Notes under the pieces: generated by a model
Seen by the model: the letters and a program-made list of their open reading frames with translations, nothing else
Databases searched by the model: none
What the model was told of the DNA's origin: nothing
Assembly: GCA_938084835.1 (NCBI GenBank)
Contig: CALKER010000006.1
Span: 186,001-250,000, forward strand
Length of the DNA: 64,000 bases
Reading direction: 5' to 3'
Source: an uncultured Thermoguttaceae bacterium
Lineage (GTDB): Bacteria > Planctomycetota > Planctomycetia > Pirellulales > Thermoguttaceae
In this document: in pieces, positions 56,445-64,000 of the stretch
Layout: every line of letters begins with the position of its first letter
Position numbering within the stretch: the stretch's first letter is position 1
Program-made: the position numbers and the translations under genes

Positions 56445-57587
56445 TCATGCAGCTGGCTCTTGCTGGGTAATACAGTGGACAGCTCCAAGCCCCCACACAA
56501 GTTGTCGTGCCGGCAGAGGTACAATTCGTCGGGTAGGGAACAGTCGGGCGAGGATTTCACAGGCGATGGTATCGGCCGGGTCGTCAAAACTGGGGACAAT
56601 CACGGCTTCGTTGGCAATGTAGAAGTTGACGTAGCTGGCGGGCACCCGTTGATCTTCAACAAAGGTGGGTCGTGGCATTGGTAAGGCGACAAGCTCTAGT
56701 GATCGTCCTTGGTAATCTTTGGATTTCTCTAGCAGCTGGCGCAATTCCCTCAAGGGCCCGTAATTGTCGTCCTTCGGATCTTCTTCGGTGGCGACAACTA
56801 CCACTCGGGGAGCTACAAACCGGGCGAGCTGATCGACATGCCCGTCGGTATCGTCTCCCACGAGCATTCCATCTACCCAAATTATGTGCCGAATACCCAG
56901 GTACTCCCGCAAGTAGGTAGCTAGGTCGTGTTCAGTTAGGCCGGGGTTTCGAGAGCTGGATAGGAGGCATCCCCGGGCCACAAGACCCGTGCCCGCTCCA
57001 TCGGTATCGATGGCCCCTCCTTCTAGAACCACCGGTGCCACAAAACGGTGATAGCCCAGGAGCTTGGCAATTTCGCTGGGAATTGCATTGTCCCGGTCGT
57101 ACGGAGGGTATTTTCCTCCCCAAGCGTTATACTTCCAGTCGACCAGCGCAGGAGGTAACTGTTGATTACGCCGGGCCAAAAAGATGGGACCACTATCGCG
57201 AATCCATGCGTCGTCGGTGGGAACTTCGTAAAGCTCACAGCCCCGCAATCCGCCTACGCGGGCCTGAGCCTCGGCCAAGACCTCCCCGGGGTTGGCAAGA
57301 ATGCACACATTTTCACCGGCATCAATCAACGCACGGACAAGCTGAGACCACAAATAGGGGATACCGTCAAACAAGCCGGGCCAGCTTTCCTTCTTATGAG
57401 GCCACGCAAGCCACGTGGCACGATGCCTTGCCCACTCGGGGGGCATGAAATAGCCCTGTGCCGCTGGTGTCGCTTTCGCAGACAATTGCCGAGCTATGAA
57501 TTCGCGGACCTCTTCGGCGGTCAGCATGTCCCTGGTGTTTGTGCCTTCCATCAGAGAATTTTCCGTTTGCCCATGTGTAGGGGACAT
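56445..57587 (-). CDS. aguA: Agmatine deiminase
   Basis: Peptidyl-arginine deiminase-family enzyme making N-carbamoylputrescine from agmatine, or a relative. 380 residues with the hallmark motifs DDAWIRDSGPIFL, EGGAIDTDGAGTGL, GDDTDGHVDQLARF and the catalytic Cys in GLGAVHCITQQ. No N-carbamoylputrescine amidase (aguB) is adjacent. The ATG at 57587 lies 12 bases after the stop of the preceding gene (57600), so coupled expression is likely. Related hydrolases exist; agmatine is the best guess. Confidence 0.9.
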   Translation of the reverse strand: MSPTHGQTENSLMEGTNTRDMLTAEEVREFIARQLSAKATPAAQGYFMPPEWARHRATWLAWPHKKESWPGLFDGIPYLWSQLVRALIDAGENVCILANPGEVLAEAQARVGGLRGCELYEVPTDDAWIRDSGPIFLARRNQQLPPALVDWKYNAWGGKYPPYDRDNAIPSEIAKLLGYHRFVAPVVLEGGAIDTDGAGTGLVARGCLLSSSRNPGLTEHDLATYLREYLGIRHIIWVDGMLVGDDTDGHVDQLARFVAPRVVVVATEEDPKDDNYGPLRELRQLLEKSKDYQGRSLELVALPMPRPTFVEDQRVPASYVNFYIANEAVIVPSFDDPADTIACEILARLFPTRRIVPLPARQLVWGLGAVHCITQQEPAA

Positions 57588-57599
57588 ATCCAGTTGTGA

Positions 57600-58469
57600 T
57601 CAAAAGTCCTCAGGGATGCCGAGTTCCGCTAATGTCCTTCGCAGCCACTGAAGGGATCGTTCCAACATAGGGCCGCTTTGGCCTTCGCATTCAATACTAA
57701 GAGTGCCGGTGTATCCGGCGTCCCGAAGAAGCTCAAGGCAACGCCGGATGTTATCGGCGTTAACACCATCCCCTACGGCACAATGGCTAATAGCAATGCC
57801 CGTTTCCCTGCCCCGTGTGGCGCGTGCATGAGACTCGGAAACATCCTTGATGTGGACGTGGGAGACCTTATCAATGAAAAGTTTAAGAAATTCCACCGGG
57901 TCCTGTCCTGCGATATAGGTATTACCCGTGTCCATATTCATTCGAAGGTAAGGGCTATCAACGAAGTGAAGCATCCGCTCCATGAATTCTGGCTTGGTGG
58001 TAAAATGACCGTGCGGCTCTATGTTGACAATAATCCCGTGGGCCTCGGCTACTTCAAGGATTTGCTCATAACTGCGGCGCATTAAGTCCATGGCTTCCTG
58101 TTCTGTGAGATCACTTGGAGCCTTTAAGCCGTCGGTCGTGTCCACGCACGGACAACCAATAAGATGTGCCCATGCGATCGCCTTCATCACATAAGGGACA
58201 CCTCGAAGTGGGCCATCCTTGCCCGACAACGGGTAGGCGGCATCAATCTGCGAGAATTGAACCCCGAAGGAATCCATCTTTCGCCGTAGCAGCACCGGAT
58301 CTTCGTAGAGCGCCACATGAGGCTGGTAACCGAGACCGTGGATCCAGCTGACACCATCGATGACGCCGCATTCAATGTAGTGGAGGTCGTGGTCCCGGGC
58401 CCACTCCAAACACTTTTCAAAACTGAAGTAAGCCGAGTTAAAGGCATCCGTGTGAAAGCCGATCTTCAT
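57600..58469 (-). CDS. Sugar phosphate isomerase/epimerase (xylose isomerase-like TIM barrel)
   Basis: A 289-residue AP endonuclease family 2 fold, typically a metal-dependent sugar epimerase or isomerase. Metal-site residues are seen in NIEPHGHF, MNMDTGNTYI, HVHIKDVSE and LSIECEGQ. Lies just upstream of aguA with a 12-base gap. Substrate unknown; could act on myo-inositol, xylose or another polyol intermediate. Confidence 0.88.
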   Translation of the reverse strand: MKIGFHTDAFNSAYFSFEKCLEWARDHDLHYIECGVIDGVSWIHGLGYQPHVALYEDPVLLRRKMDSFGVQFSQIDAAYPLSGKDGPLRGVPYVMKAIAWAHLIGCPCVDTTDGLKAPSDLTEQEAMDLMRRSYEQILEVAEAHGIIVNIEPHGHFTTKPEFMERMLHFVDSPYLRMNMDTGNTYIAGQDPVEFLKLFIDKVSHVHIKDVSESHARATRGRETGIAISHCAVGDGVNADNIRRCLELLRDAGYTGTLSIECEGQSGPMLERSLQWLRRTLAELGIPEDF

Positions 58470-58623
58470 GGACAGATCTCCGAACCAAGCGAGATGCTAC
58501 AATCGCGGTGGAAGCGGCCGACAGGACCTCTTTTTTGCCAAGTCCCTCAAGGCCACCTTTTCCCACTTTGAGGCAAGCTGCGTCTTCCGGGAGACACCGA
58601 ATCCCGGAGACAGCTACTCATCC

Positions 58624-59565
58624 TCAAGGCTGACGTTCTCCGAGCAACTTCACCGCCATTTTTTCGACGAACCCCAGGCATGCGGCAATATCGGTTTCAA
58701 GTTCGGGAGAGTCATGCTCATATTCGATAGTGAGCACGCCTTTGAACTGTTGACGGTGTAGCTCAGCCAACACAGCCGCGTAGTTGGCCACTCCGGTTCC
58801 AAGGGGGACATCTCGAGCTTCCGGTTTGCCAGCCTCGATCACATCTTTCAAATGCATAGTAATGAGTCGTCCTTGCAGCATCCGCAGGCATTCCACTGGG
58901 TCCAAACCGGACCGCAACCAATGGCCTGTATCGGCACAGGCTCCGATGCGAGGGCTCCTTCCTTCGCACACGCTGAGGACACGCTCGGGATGCCAATATT
59001 GTGAGGTGGGGGATTTTGGGTGATTATGGACGGCAAGATTGATGTGAAATTCCTGGCAAAGCTCATCCAACATTGGAAACGCTTCGCGAGGCGGCTCCGC
59101 CACCAAGGTTTCTACGCCCATCTCTTTGGCAAATTCAAAGACTTTGCGGGCGTGATCTTTGTCCGTGGACAGACCCGCGTAGTAATTGACCATTTTTAAG
59201 CCCAGCGCCGACATGCGTTGTTTCATCTCTTGACGTTTTTCTGAAGGAAGCGCCTCGCTGGTCGTTAGCCCCGGTTGATCGTCGGCTAAGCGCAAGAAGA
59301 ATGCGGGCTCTATAAACCTTATGCCGAGCTTAGCGATTTTTTCAATAGCTACATAAAACGGAAATCGGCGAAAGGTGTACAGTTGACAAGCGAGCCTCCA
59401 GCCGAGCTTCTCCGCGGCTGACTGAGATGAGCTAGCCCAAGCAAAGGCCCTACTCCCCTGCGAAGGCGCCACAAGCCAAACGCTTGCGGCACAAGCACCA
59501 TGCAAAAAGCTCCGCCGGGCGAGTGCCATGCCGCATTGGTTTTTGCTGCCAGCGTTGTGGGACAT
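58624..59565 (-). CDS. Exported sugar isomerase/epimerase-like TIM-barrel protein, Tat signal
   Basis: A 313-residue protein of the same superfamily as the 57600 gene but with a Tat-type leader (MALARRSFLHGACAASVWL), so it is probably exported. Conserved segments include LAVHNHPKSP, GACADTGHWLRSG, TMHLKDVIEA and LTIEYEHDSP. ATG 59565 follows GGGAGGC. Tat-exported relatives are common in planctomycetes and usually sit among sugar-degrading genes. Function uncertain. Confidence 0.86.
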   Translation of the reverse strand: MSHNAGSKNQCGMALARRSFLHGACAASVWLVAPSQGSRAFAWASSSQSAAEKLGWRLACQLYTFRRFPFYVAIEKIAKLGIRFIEPAFFLRLADDQPGLTTSEALPSEKRQEMKQRMSALGLKMVNYYAGLSTDKDHARKVFEFAKEMGVETLVAEPPREAFPMLDELCQEFHINLAVHNHPKSPTSQYWHPERVLSVCEGRSPRIGACADTGHWLRSGLDPVECLRMLQGRLITMHLKDVIEAGKPEARDVPLGTGVANYAAVLAELHRQQFKGVLTIEYEHDSPELETDIAACLGFVEKMAVKLLGERQP

Positions 59566-60266
59566 TAGTTTTGCCTCCCATTTTTTCGCTTATGAGCTCT
59601 CGAAGCGTTGCCAATTTTCTCACGAAGCTTCGCACCGGGTAGCGGCGAAAAACAACCCTTCGTCGGCAGGTAATGAGAACCACCAACGAAAGACAGTGTT
59701 TGCCCTCCGGGAACGGTAATCTGCGTAATGTACGGAGAAAGTCTTGCAAATTCGTCGGGTTCGTGCCCGAGCGGTATGCGCTTGATTCATTGAGAGAGGT
59801 TACAAAACAATTTACCTCATGTCAAACGGAAGGGGTGTTGTCTGAACTGCGGAGAGCTTTTCCCCAAATGGGGTCGGCCCTTGAAGGCTTCAACACGTGT
59901 GCCCCCGCGAATATTACTGAATCACCCGCCATTTTGCCTCGCGCTTCCATTACCTACCAGCTTGCCCCGCACTCTAGGGGGCATCCTTTAAACCGGAGCC
60001 TTCCGCTGGTATCGTAGGCTTACTTTAGTGGATAAATTTGTAAAGGCACCCTCATGTCGGGAGTCGCCTGGGCGGCAAAGCTTAGTTGATCAATTTGGAA
60101 CTCGCACTTAAGTTGGGTTGGAAGCTTGGTTTCCAGCAAGTCTTGAAAGCCCCCTTAGTCGCTATCCTTCGAACCCAAGCCCCCCAACTGGGAGGTGCCT
60201 CGGCATCCTCCTCTCTGATGCAGCCTTCTTCCATATGCCGGTCGATTTTTAGGATGGTAAGTGTTT
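59566..60266. other. Intergenic region
   Basis: 701 bases, no gene recognised. Confidence 0.35.
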
Positions 60267-61736
60267 TTAGTTGCGAGCATTTTCCAGAAGTCGAAGCAGA
60301 GTGTCGACAATTTTAACTGATGCCTCAATTTCCACAAAGTTAGTGCCCAACCACGTCTCGTAGCCCCCCAGCGCATGTTGCTCGGGTGTGGGTAGATAGC
60401 CGAAATGCCCGTTCGCATGCGAAATGACGAATGTCCGCGGCAGCACGCTTTTTTGCTTTAGCTCCAACCCGATCTCTGCAAACACTTCGAAGGGCATTGC
60501 ACAAATACCTACTTCCCCAACGCGTAACACTTGAAGCGGGATGTCAACTTCGTCCGGAGCATCCACAAGGTTTAAAACTCGCTGGGCGTAAACACGTTCG
60601 TGTCCATGGTATTTGGGGGCCTCCTCAGGTTTAGCAAGTATGGCCTTGGCGTATTCCACCTGCTCCGGAGTGGGTTTGCGTGCCTTAATTCGCAGATCAG
60701 TTGCGGCGGCGCCCAGCTCCACCCAGTCGTGGAAGGTAACTTCTTGCAGTCCCTCGTGAACCCTCTGTGCGATGAGATGGCCCACGAAGCGCATCCTCTC
60801 GTACGGACGCCACCGTCGCTCTTCTCTTTGCAGCCAATTAATGTTGTTGACGTCTCCGCTTGCTCCGTTGCTTAGAATGCCAACAAACGGGGGATCAAGT
60901 CGATCCGCACTAAGAAGTTCCTGAATTCGATCCACAAAAACCCCAAAATAGTCAGCAGAGATAACATTTCCTGCTCCCGGACCAACGTAATGGAGCCCGT
61001 AGTTGGCCAGCACGGCTATCGGGCGACCTTCCACGGAGCGCACGGCGAGGAAACAAATCTCCGGGTCTGTTGGTCCAGCTGCTTTGAGGATATTAGGATT
61101 CCCTTGGCCGGGGTTCATCACAACTTGATCAGTCCCGCCGAAGGGATTTGGGGTTGGGGTCCCAGGTTTCATAAAGTAGCGTCGATTAAATACTTGGGAG
61201 GGCTCGGCTGTAGCCCCCCAAGCTATTTGTGCCGGTGCTAGGTTGTTGACGGCCAGGCGCACCGCATCTGCAATTCGCCTCACCAAAAATGCTTGGTACT
61301 CGGTAAACGAATCTTCTTTTTGAAGGCGACGATCACCCCGGGCACTCACCGAAGAGTGCGTGTGGGTTCCGGCAATGAGGATGTGTGTCGTGGGGATACC
61401 GGTCTTTTCTTGAATGATAGACTTCGCTTGATCGCACACGGCACGTGATGGGCCAATGTTGTCCACAATTACTATGGCCACTTGTGTGATGCCGTTGTCG
61501 AGCACCAAAGCTCGTGCCCAAAGCTCGTCATGAATGTGCGTGGCTGGAGGGGAGGTCCAACCACCTACGATGGGCATATCGAGGAATGGCGTGATGTTGC
61601 TCTTCGCGGCCCCGGCCTTAAACACTTTTTGGGGTGGTTGGGGATCCTCAGCGTGTGCACAATATTCTCCCCAGGAGGCCATGCCCACCGTCGCCACCAC
61701 CGCCATCACTAAAAACCAGCCGGCTCGACGTATCAT
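60267..61736 (-). CDS. Neutral/alkaline ceramidase-like secreted protein
   Basis: A 489-residue protein with the N-terminal domain of neutral/alkaline non-lysosomal ceramidases. A signal peptide is seen at residues 1-28 (MAVVATVGMASWGEYCAHA). Signature segments: SNITPFLDMPIVGG, IAGTHTHSSVSARGD, and ILSNGASGDVNNINW, which include zinc-ligand histidines. Such proteins are expanded in planctomycetes and may hydrolyse amides other than ceramide. Start ATG 61736. Confidence 0.85.
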   Translation of the reverse strand: MIRRAGWFLVMAVVATVGMASWGEYCAHAEDPQPPQKVFKAGAAKSNITPFLDMPIVGGWTSPPATHIHDELWARALVLDNGITQVAIVIVDNIGPSRAVCDQAKSIIQEKTGIPTTHILIAGTHTHSSVSARGDRRLQKEDSFTEYQAFLVRRIADAVRLAVNNLAPAQIAWGATAEPSQVFNRRYFMKPGTPTPNPFGGTDQVVMNPGQGNPNILKAAGPTDPEICFLAVRSVEGRPIAVLANYGLHYVGPGAGNVISADYFGVFVDRIQELLSADRLDPPFVGILSNGASGDVNNINWLQREERRWRPYERMRFVGHLIAQRVHEGLQEVTFHDWVELGAAATDLRIKARKPTPEQVEYAKAILAKPEEAPKYHGHERVYAQRVLNLVDAPDEVDIPLQVLRVGEVGICAMPFEVFAEIGLELKQKSVLPRTFVISHANGHFGYLPTPEQHALGGYETWLGTNFVEIEASVKIVDTLLRLLENARN

Positions 61737-62163
61737 CGTGGAGGCTCCTCACGATCTGTGGGTTTTGGGACAACCTTTTTTCGCCTCCCAAAGGTAGGCT
61801 TTGTTTTGAACCTTCGTGCGAAGCCAGCGCCTCGCCTTGGCATCGGTAAGGCTACGAGGGTACTTGCAGGTTACTGATTTGGTTGGTCCCCTTTTTAGTC
61901 TTTGCGCGGATTAAGCGCCTATCCCCATCCAGATTGCGGATCAAGCGTCTGTGCTCATCCAGACTCCTATACTCATCCAGATTATAGTGCTGGAATTCCA
62001 CGATCAAAATAGCTGGCAAAAAACAAAACGGATTCAACAAGCGTTCGAGTTTAAATTCAGTAGTGGAAAGTTGAGGAAGTTCAGGGGACCGCTTTTCGTC
62101 TCACGGCCGAGGACCGATAATATTGCCGGAGTGATGCCTCCCGGGATCGACACAAGCGGAGGT
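61737..62163. other. Divergent intergenic region with minisatellite
   Basis: 427 bases, no gene I can support, containing the repeat at 61906-61983. Confidence 0.35.
61906..61983. repeat. 30-base degenerate minisatellite, 2.6 units
   Basis: Units at 61906-61935 and 61936-61965 (GCGGAT[T/C]AAGCG..., ending CATCCAGA[T/C]T) are followed by a partial unit at 61966-61983. Period is a multiple of three; on the minus strand it would read SLDEHRRLIRNLDGDRRLIR, so it could be a protein-coding repeat. No start or ribosome binding site supports a gene. Confidence 0.6.
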
Positions 62164-64000
62164 ATGGAAATTCACTTAAGCGAGAGGATTGTGGATATGT
62201 TATCGCTTGCTGGGTTTTTGTTCTTAGGCTTGACAGGCGGGATGCTTATCGAGGAAGAGCTTGTCATAAATCCTGTGCCGCGGGTTTTAGTAGACCAAAG
62301 TGTGGAAACGATCAGTTTTCAAAGCGATTCGGGAGGTTTTCGCGCCCTGAACCAGTGTCGGCTGAGCGTGCAAGATGGAGTCCTTGTCATTGAAAGCGAC
62401 GGCGAGGATCCTTATTTTTCCCGACCCTTTAATCTTGCGGGTGACGCCTGCCAGGTGGAAGTAGTTCATCGCACGAAAGAGGCAGGTAATCTTTCTTTGT
62501 ATTGGAGCACGGGGAAGGAGAGGGGGTTTAGCGAAAGTCGGGCGCATCATCGTCCTATTGTTTCCGATGGCGCGTGGCATCGGTACATCTTCAAGCTGAG
62601 CACGCCCGGTGGACTCAGAGAGCTAAGAATTGATCCGGGCTCTCGTCCAGGCCGGTATGAGATACGCGAAGTGAAAATCAAAACTTTCCGACTTTATCCT
62701 CTTGAGATCGATCGGGCTCGCCAAGTTGCCGGCGCGGTGGAATTCCGTCTAATCAACCGTGCGGAACACTCTGTGCGATTTTTGTATGAGGATAGATGGC
62801 AAGAAATTTCTTCCGGAGCCAGTGTGGTCATCAACAAGCCGATAAGAAAAGATCGTGTGCTTGAAAGGGTATTGGTGCAAGTTGAGTGCGAGGGGCTTCC
62901 GGCCCTTAAGCGAGAAGTTTACCTCTTTCACGACGACCATCCATGCCCTTGGAAAGCGATTGCGGCGAAAAGAGCCACGACCTTCGACGTGGAAATATGT
63001 CCTCAGGCAAACGCTGCCCGCATTCGGAGCGGCGGCAAGACCATAGCGGCGCTTGCTCCCCTTGTGGCAATTGGGCGATTGGGAGCACCGGGTATCTTCG
63101 CGGTTGTGCCCGAGCTCAAGCTGCTGGAAGAGGAAACGAATGGGGCACTTTTGGGGTGGGAGGAGATTCGGGTGCGACTCCGCTTGGAAGGCCAAGAGTT
63201 GTTGCTGGAGGTCTGGTGCGAAGAATGCGCCGATTCGCAGCTGAGGCGTCAACTGGCCTGCTCCGAGACAGATCCTATCGAGCTTGAAGGTCCTGTAGTG
63301 CGTGTCTTTGGGGCTTTGGACCAGGGGTTGTTTGCAGGTCTTGAGTATCTGGGGAAGGGGGAGCCAAGCTCCTCTAAGGCCGATATCGAAACCGAAGAGC
63401 ACATTCGCTTTGCTCCAGACCGTCTTAAGGTCACAATGCCTTTGATGGCATTTGTGACTCCTCAGGGCAGCGTGGCCATGACGTGGGAGAATATGAAACT
63501 GCAGCCGATTTATGCCACCCCGAACTTTTTTGACGGCACGGCGGAGCATCGCATGTCGCTTCGCGGGCCAGAGATTCAAGCGACCCTTCGGGTTTATCGG
63601 GGTCGGTTGGAAGAGGGAATTCTTTGGGTGGTGGCCAAGCGTGGCCTTCCCCCCTTGCCGGAGCCGCCACGCAGTCCTGAGCAGCAGGACGCTTTGTGCC
63701 TGTGGGCGCTTACCCAGGGGCCTCTTCGTGATAGTAATGGCTGGGGACATTGCGTGGAGGCCAATTGGCCGCGGCGCTTCTACGTGGACATGGTCTCCAC
63801 GATCTGGCACCTTTCGGGGCAGCTTCCGGAGGTACCGGAGCTTGTCCCAAACGGCGCCCATCTCCCCAACGAGGCTGCTTGGCTTTTGACGGGACGAGCC
63901 GGACAGTGGGTCGCCCACCTTCGTGGTCGAACAGATGAGCTGCTCCGCCAGCAGCAACCGGATGGTTCTTTCCGCTACCGAGGCAAGTTTCAGCGGGGGC
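62164..64000 (+). CDS. Large secreted-type protein, truncated at the window edge
   Basis: A plus-strand reading frame runs from ATG 62164 through the right end, at least 612 codons, with no stop. N-terminal hydrophobic segment (MLSLAGFLFLGLTGGML) suggests a signal anchor. Residues about 45-175 look like a beta-sandwich domain (LYWSTGKERGF, then WHRYIFKLSTPGGLRELRID), akin to those in planctomycete surface proteins; later LRQQQPDGSFRYRGKF suggests an alpha-barrel sugar enzyme. Other starts (GTG 62131, ATG 62134, ATG 62197) are possible; the SD-like GGAGG is too close to 62164. A 402-codon minus-strand frame opposite it is a shadow. Confidence 0.7.
   Translation, partial: MEIHLSERIVDMLSLAGFLFLGLTGGMLIEEELVINPVPRVLVDQSVETISFQSDSGGFRALNQCRLSVQDGVLVIESDGEDPYFSRPFNLAGDACQVEVVHRTKEAGNLSLYWSTGKERGFSESRAHHRPIVSDGAWHRYIFKLSTPGGLRELRIDPGSRPGRYEIREVKIKTFRLYPLEIDRARQVAGAVEFRLINRAEHSVRFLYEDRWQEISSGASVVINKPIRKDRVLERVLVQVECEGLPALKREVYLFHDDHPCPWKAIAAKRATTFDVEICPQANAARIRSGGKTIAALAPLVAIGRLGAPGIFAVVPELKLLEEETNGALLGWEEIRVRLRLEGQELLLEVWCEECADSQLRRQLACSETDPIELEGPVVRVFGALDQGLFAGLEYLGKGEPSSSKADIETEEHIRFAPDRLKVTMPLMAFVTPQGSVAMTWENMKLQPIYATPNFFDGTAEHRMSLRGPEIQATLRVYRGRLEEGILWVVAKRGLPPLPEPPRSPEQQDALCLWALTQGPLRDSNGWGHCVEANWPRRFYVDMVSTIWHLSGQLPEVPELVPNGAHLPNEAAWLLTGRAGQWVAHLRGRTDELLRQQQPDGSFRYRGKFQRG

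Noticed and set aside
62749..63957. 402-codon minus-strand open frame
   Set aside because: Lies fully opposite the long plus-strand gene at 62164-64000, has no signal features and a composition dominated by Arg, Pro, Ser and His.
1..64000. tRNA, rRNA and cas genes
   Set aside because: Scanned for T-loop-like GGTTCGAATCC sequences and for cas-like proteins; none convincing. A tool such as tRNAscan-SE could overturn this for tRNAs.

Overview
The window looks like a chromosomal segment of a member of the Planctomycetota, probably Pirellulales-like. The basis is gene content: a complete bacterial microcompartment (BMC) operon of the Planctomycetes/Verrucomicrobia aldolase type, a formylglycine-type sulfatase, Tat-signal sugar-processing proteins, a Gfo/Idh/MocA oxidoreductase with a Tat leader, and several Trp/Pro-rich or lipoprotein-like secreted proteins. 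Ribosome binding sites are mostly clear GGAGG-type sites, GTG and TTG starts occur, and coding density is low, with many 300-1400 base gaps. A thermophilic lineage such as Thermoguttaceae would fit but is a guess. I found no rRNA, no convincing tRNA, no phage and no cas gene.

Layout. 1-12 kb: a creatininase-family amidohydrolase, a Trp/Pro-rich secreted protein, the three pyruvate dehydrogenase complex genes (aceE homodimeric E1, E2 with one lipoyl domain, lpd) and a membrane-anchored isoaspartyl methyltransferase. 12-24 kb: archease, fumC, a degenerate CRISPR-like array with a 61-base period (14928-15260), hisS, a sulfatase, a STAS protein, a ComM/YifB ATPase, pterin carbinolamine dehydratase and beta-carbonic anhydrase. 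24-38 kb: a solitary IS5-type transposase N-terminal protein, a nucleotidyltransferase-HD protein, a second isoaspartyl methyltransferase, recJ, rpmG, an SDR, a Nudix protein, a Tat-exported oxidoreductase, dapF and a DUF374 acyltransferase.

38.8-48.1 kb holds the centrepiece, an operon on the minus strand read as: DeoR regulator, pduL, two BMC-H hexamer genes, ackA, BMC-P, CoA-acylating aldehyde dehydrogenase, BMC-P, an RpiB-like protein of unknown role, BMC-P, class II aldolase. By analogy with the characterised planctomycete system it would cleave fuculose/rhamnulose phosphate to DHAP and lactaldehyde inside a shell, oxidise lactaldehyde to lactyl-CoA, then recover CoA (PduL) and ATP (AckA). 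Four cargo-type proteins carry predicted encapsulation helices. Upstream of the regulator lies an AT-rich promoter region with four A-tract heptamers phased at 10-11 bases.

49-64 kb is a polysaccharide and sugar catabolism neighbourhood: a GH5 glycosidase, two unknown proteins (one a lipoprotein with a TTG start), a large glycosidase-like protein, agmatine deiminase, two sugar isomerase/epimerase TIM barrels, a ceramidase-like protein, and a large secreted-type gene that runs off the right edge.
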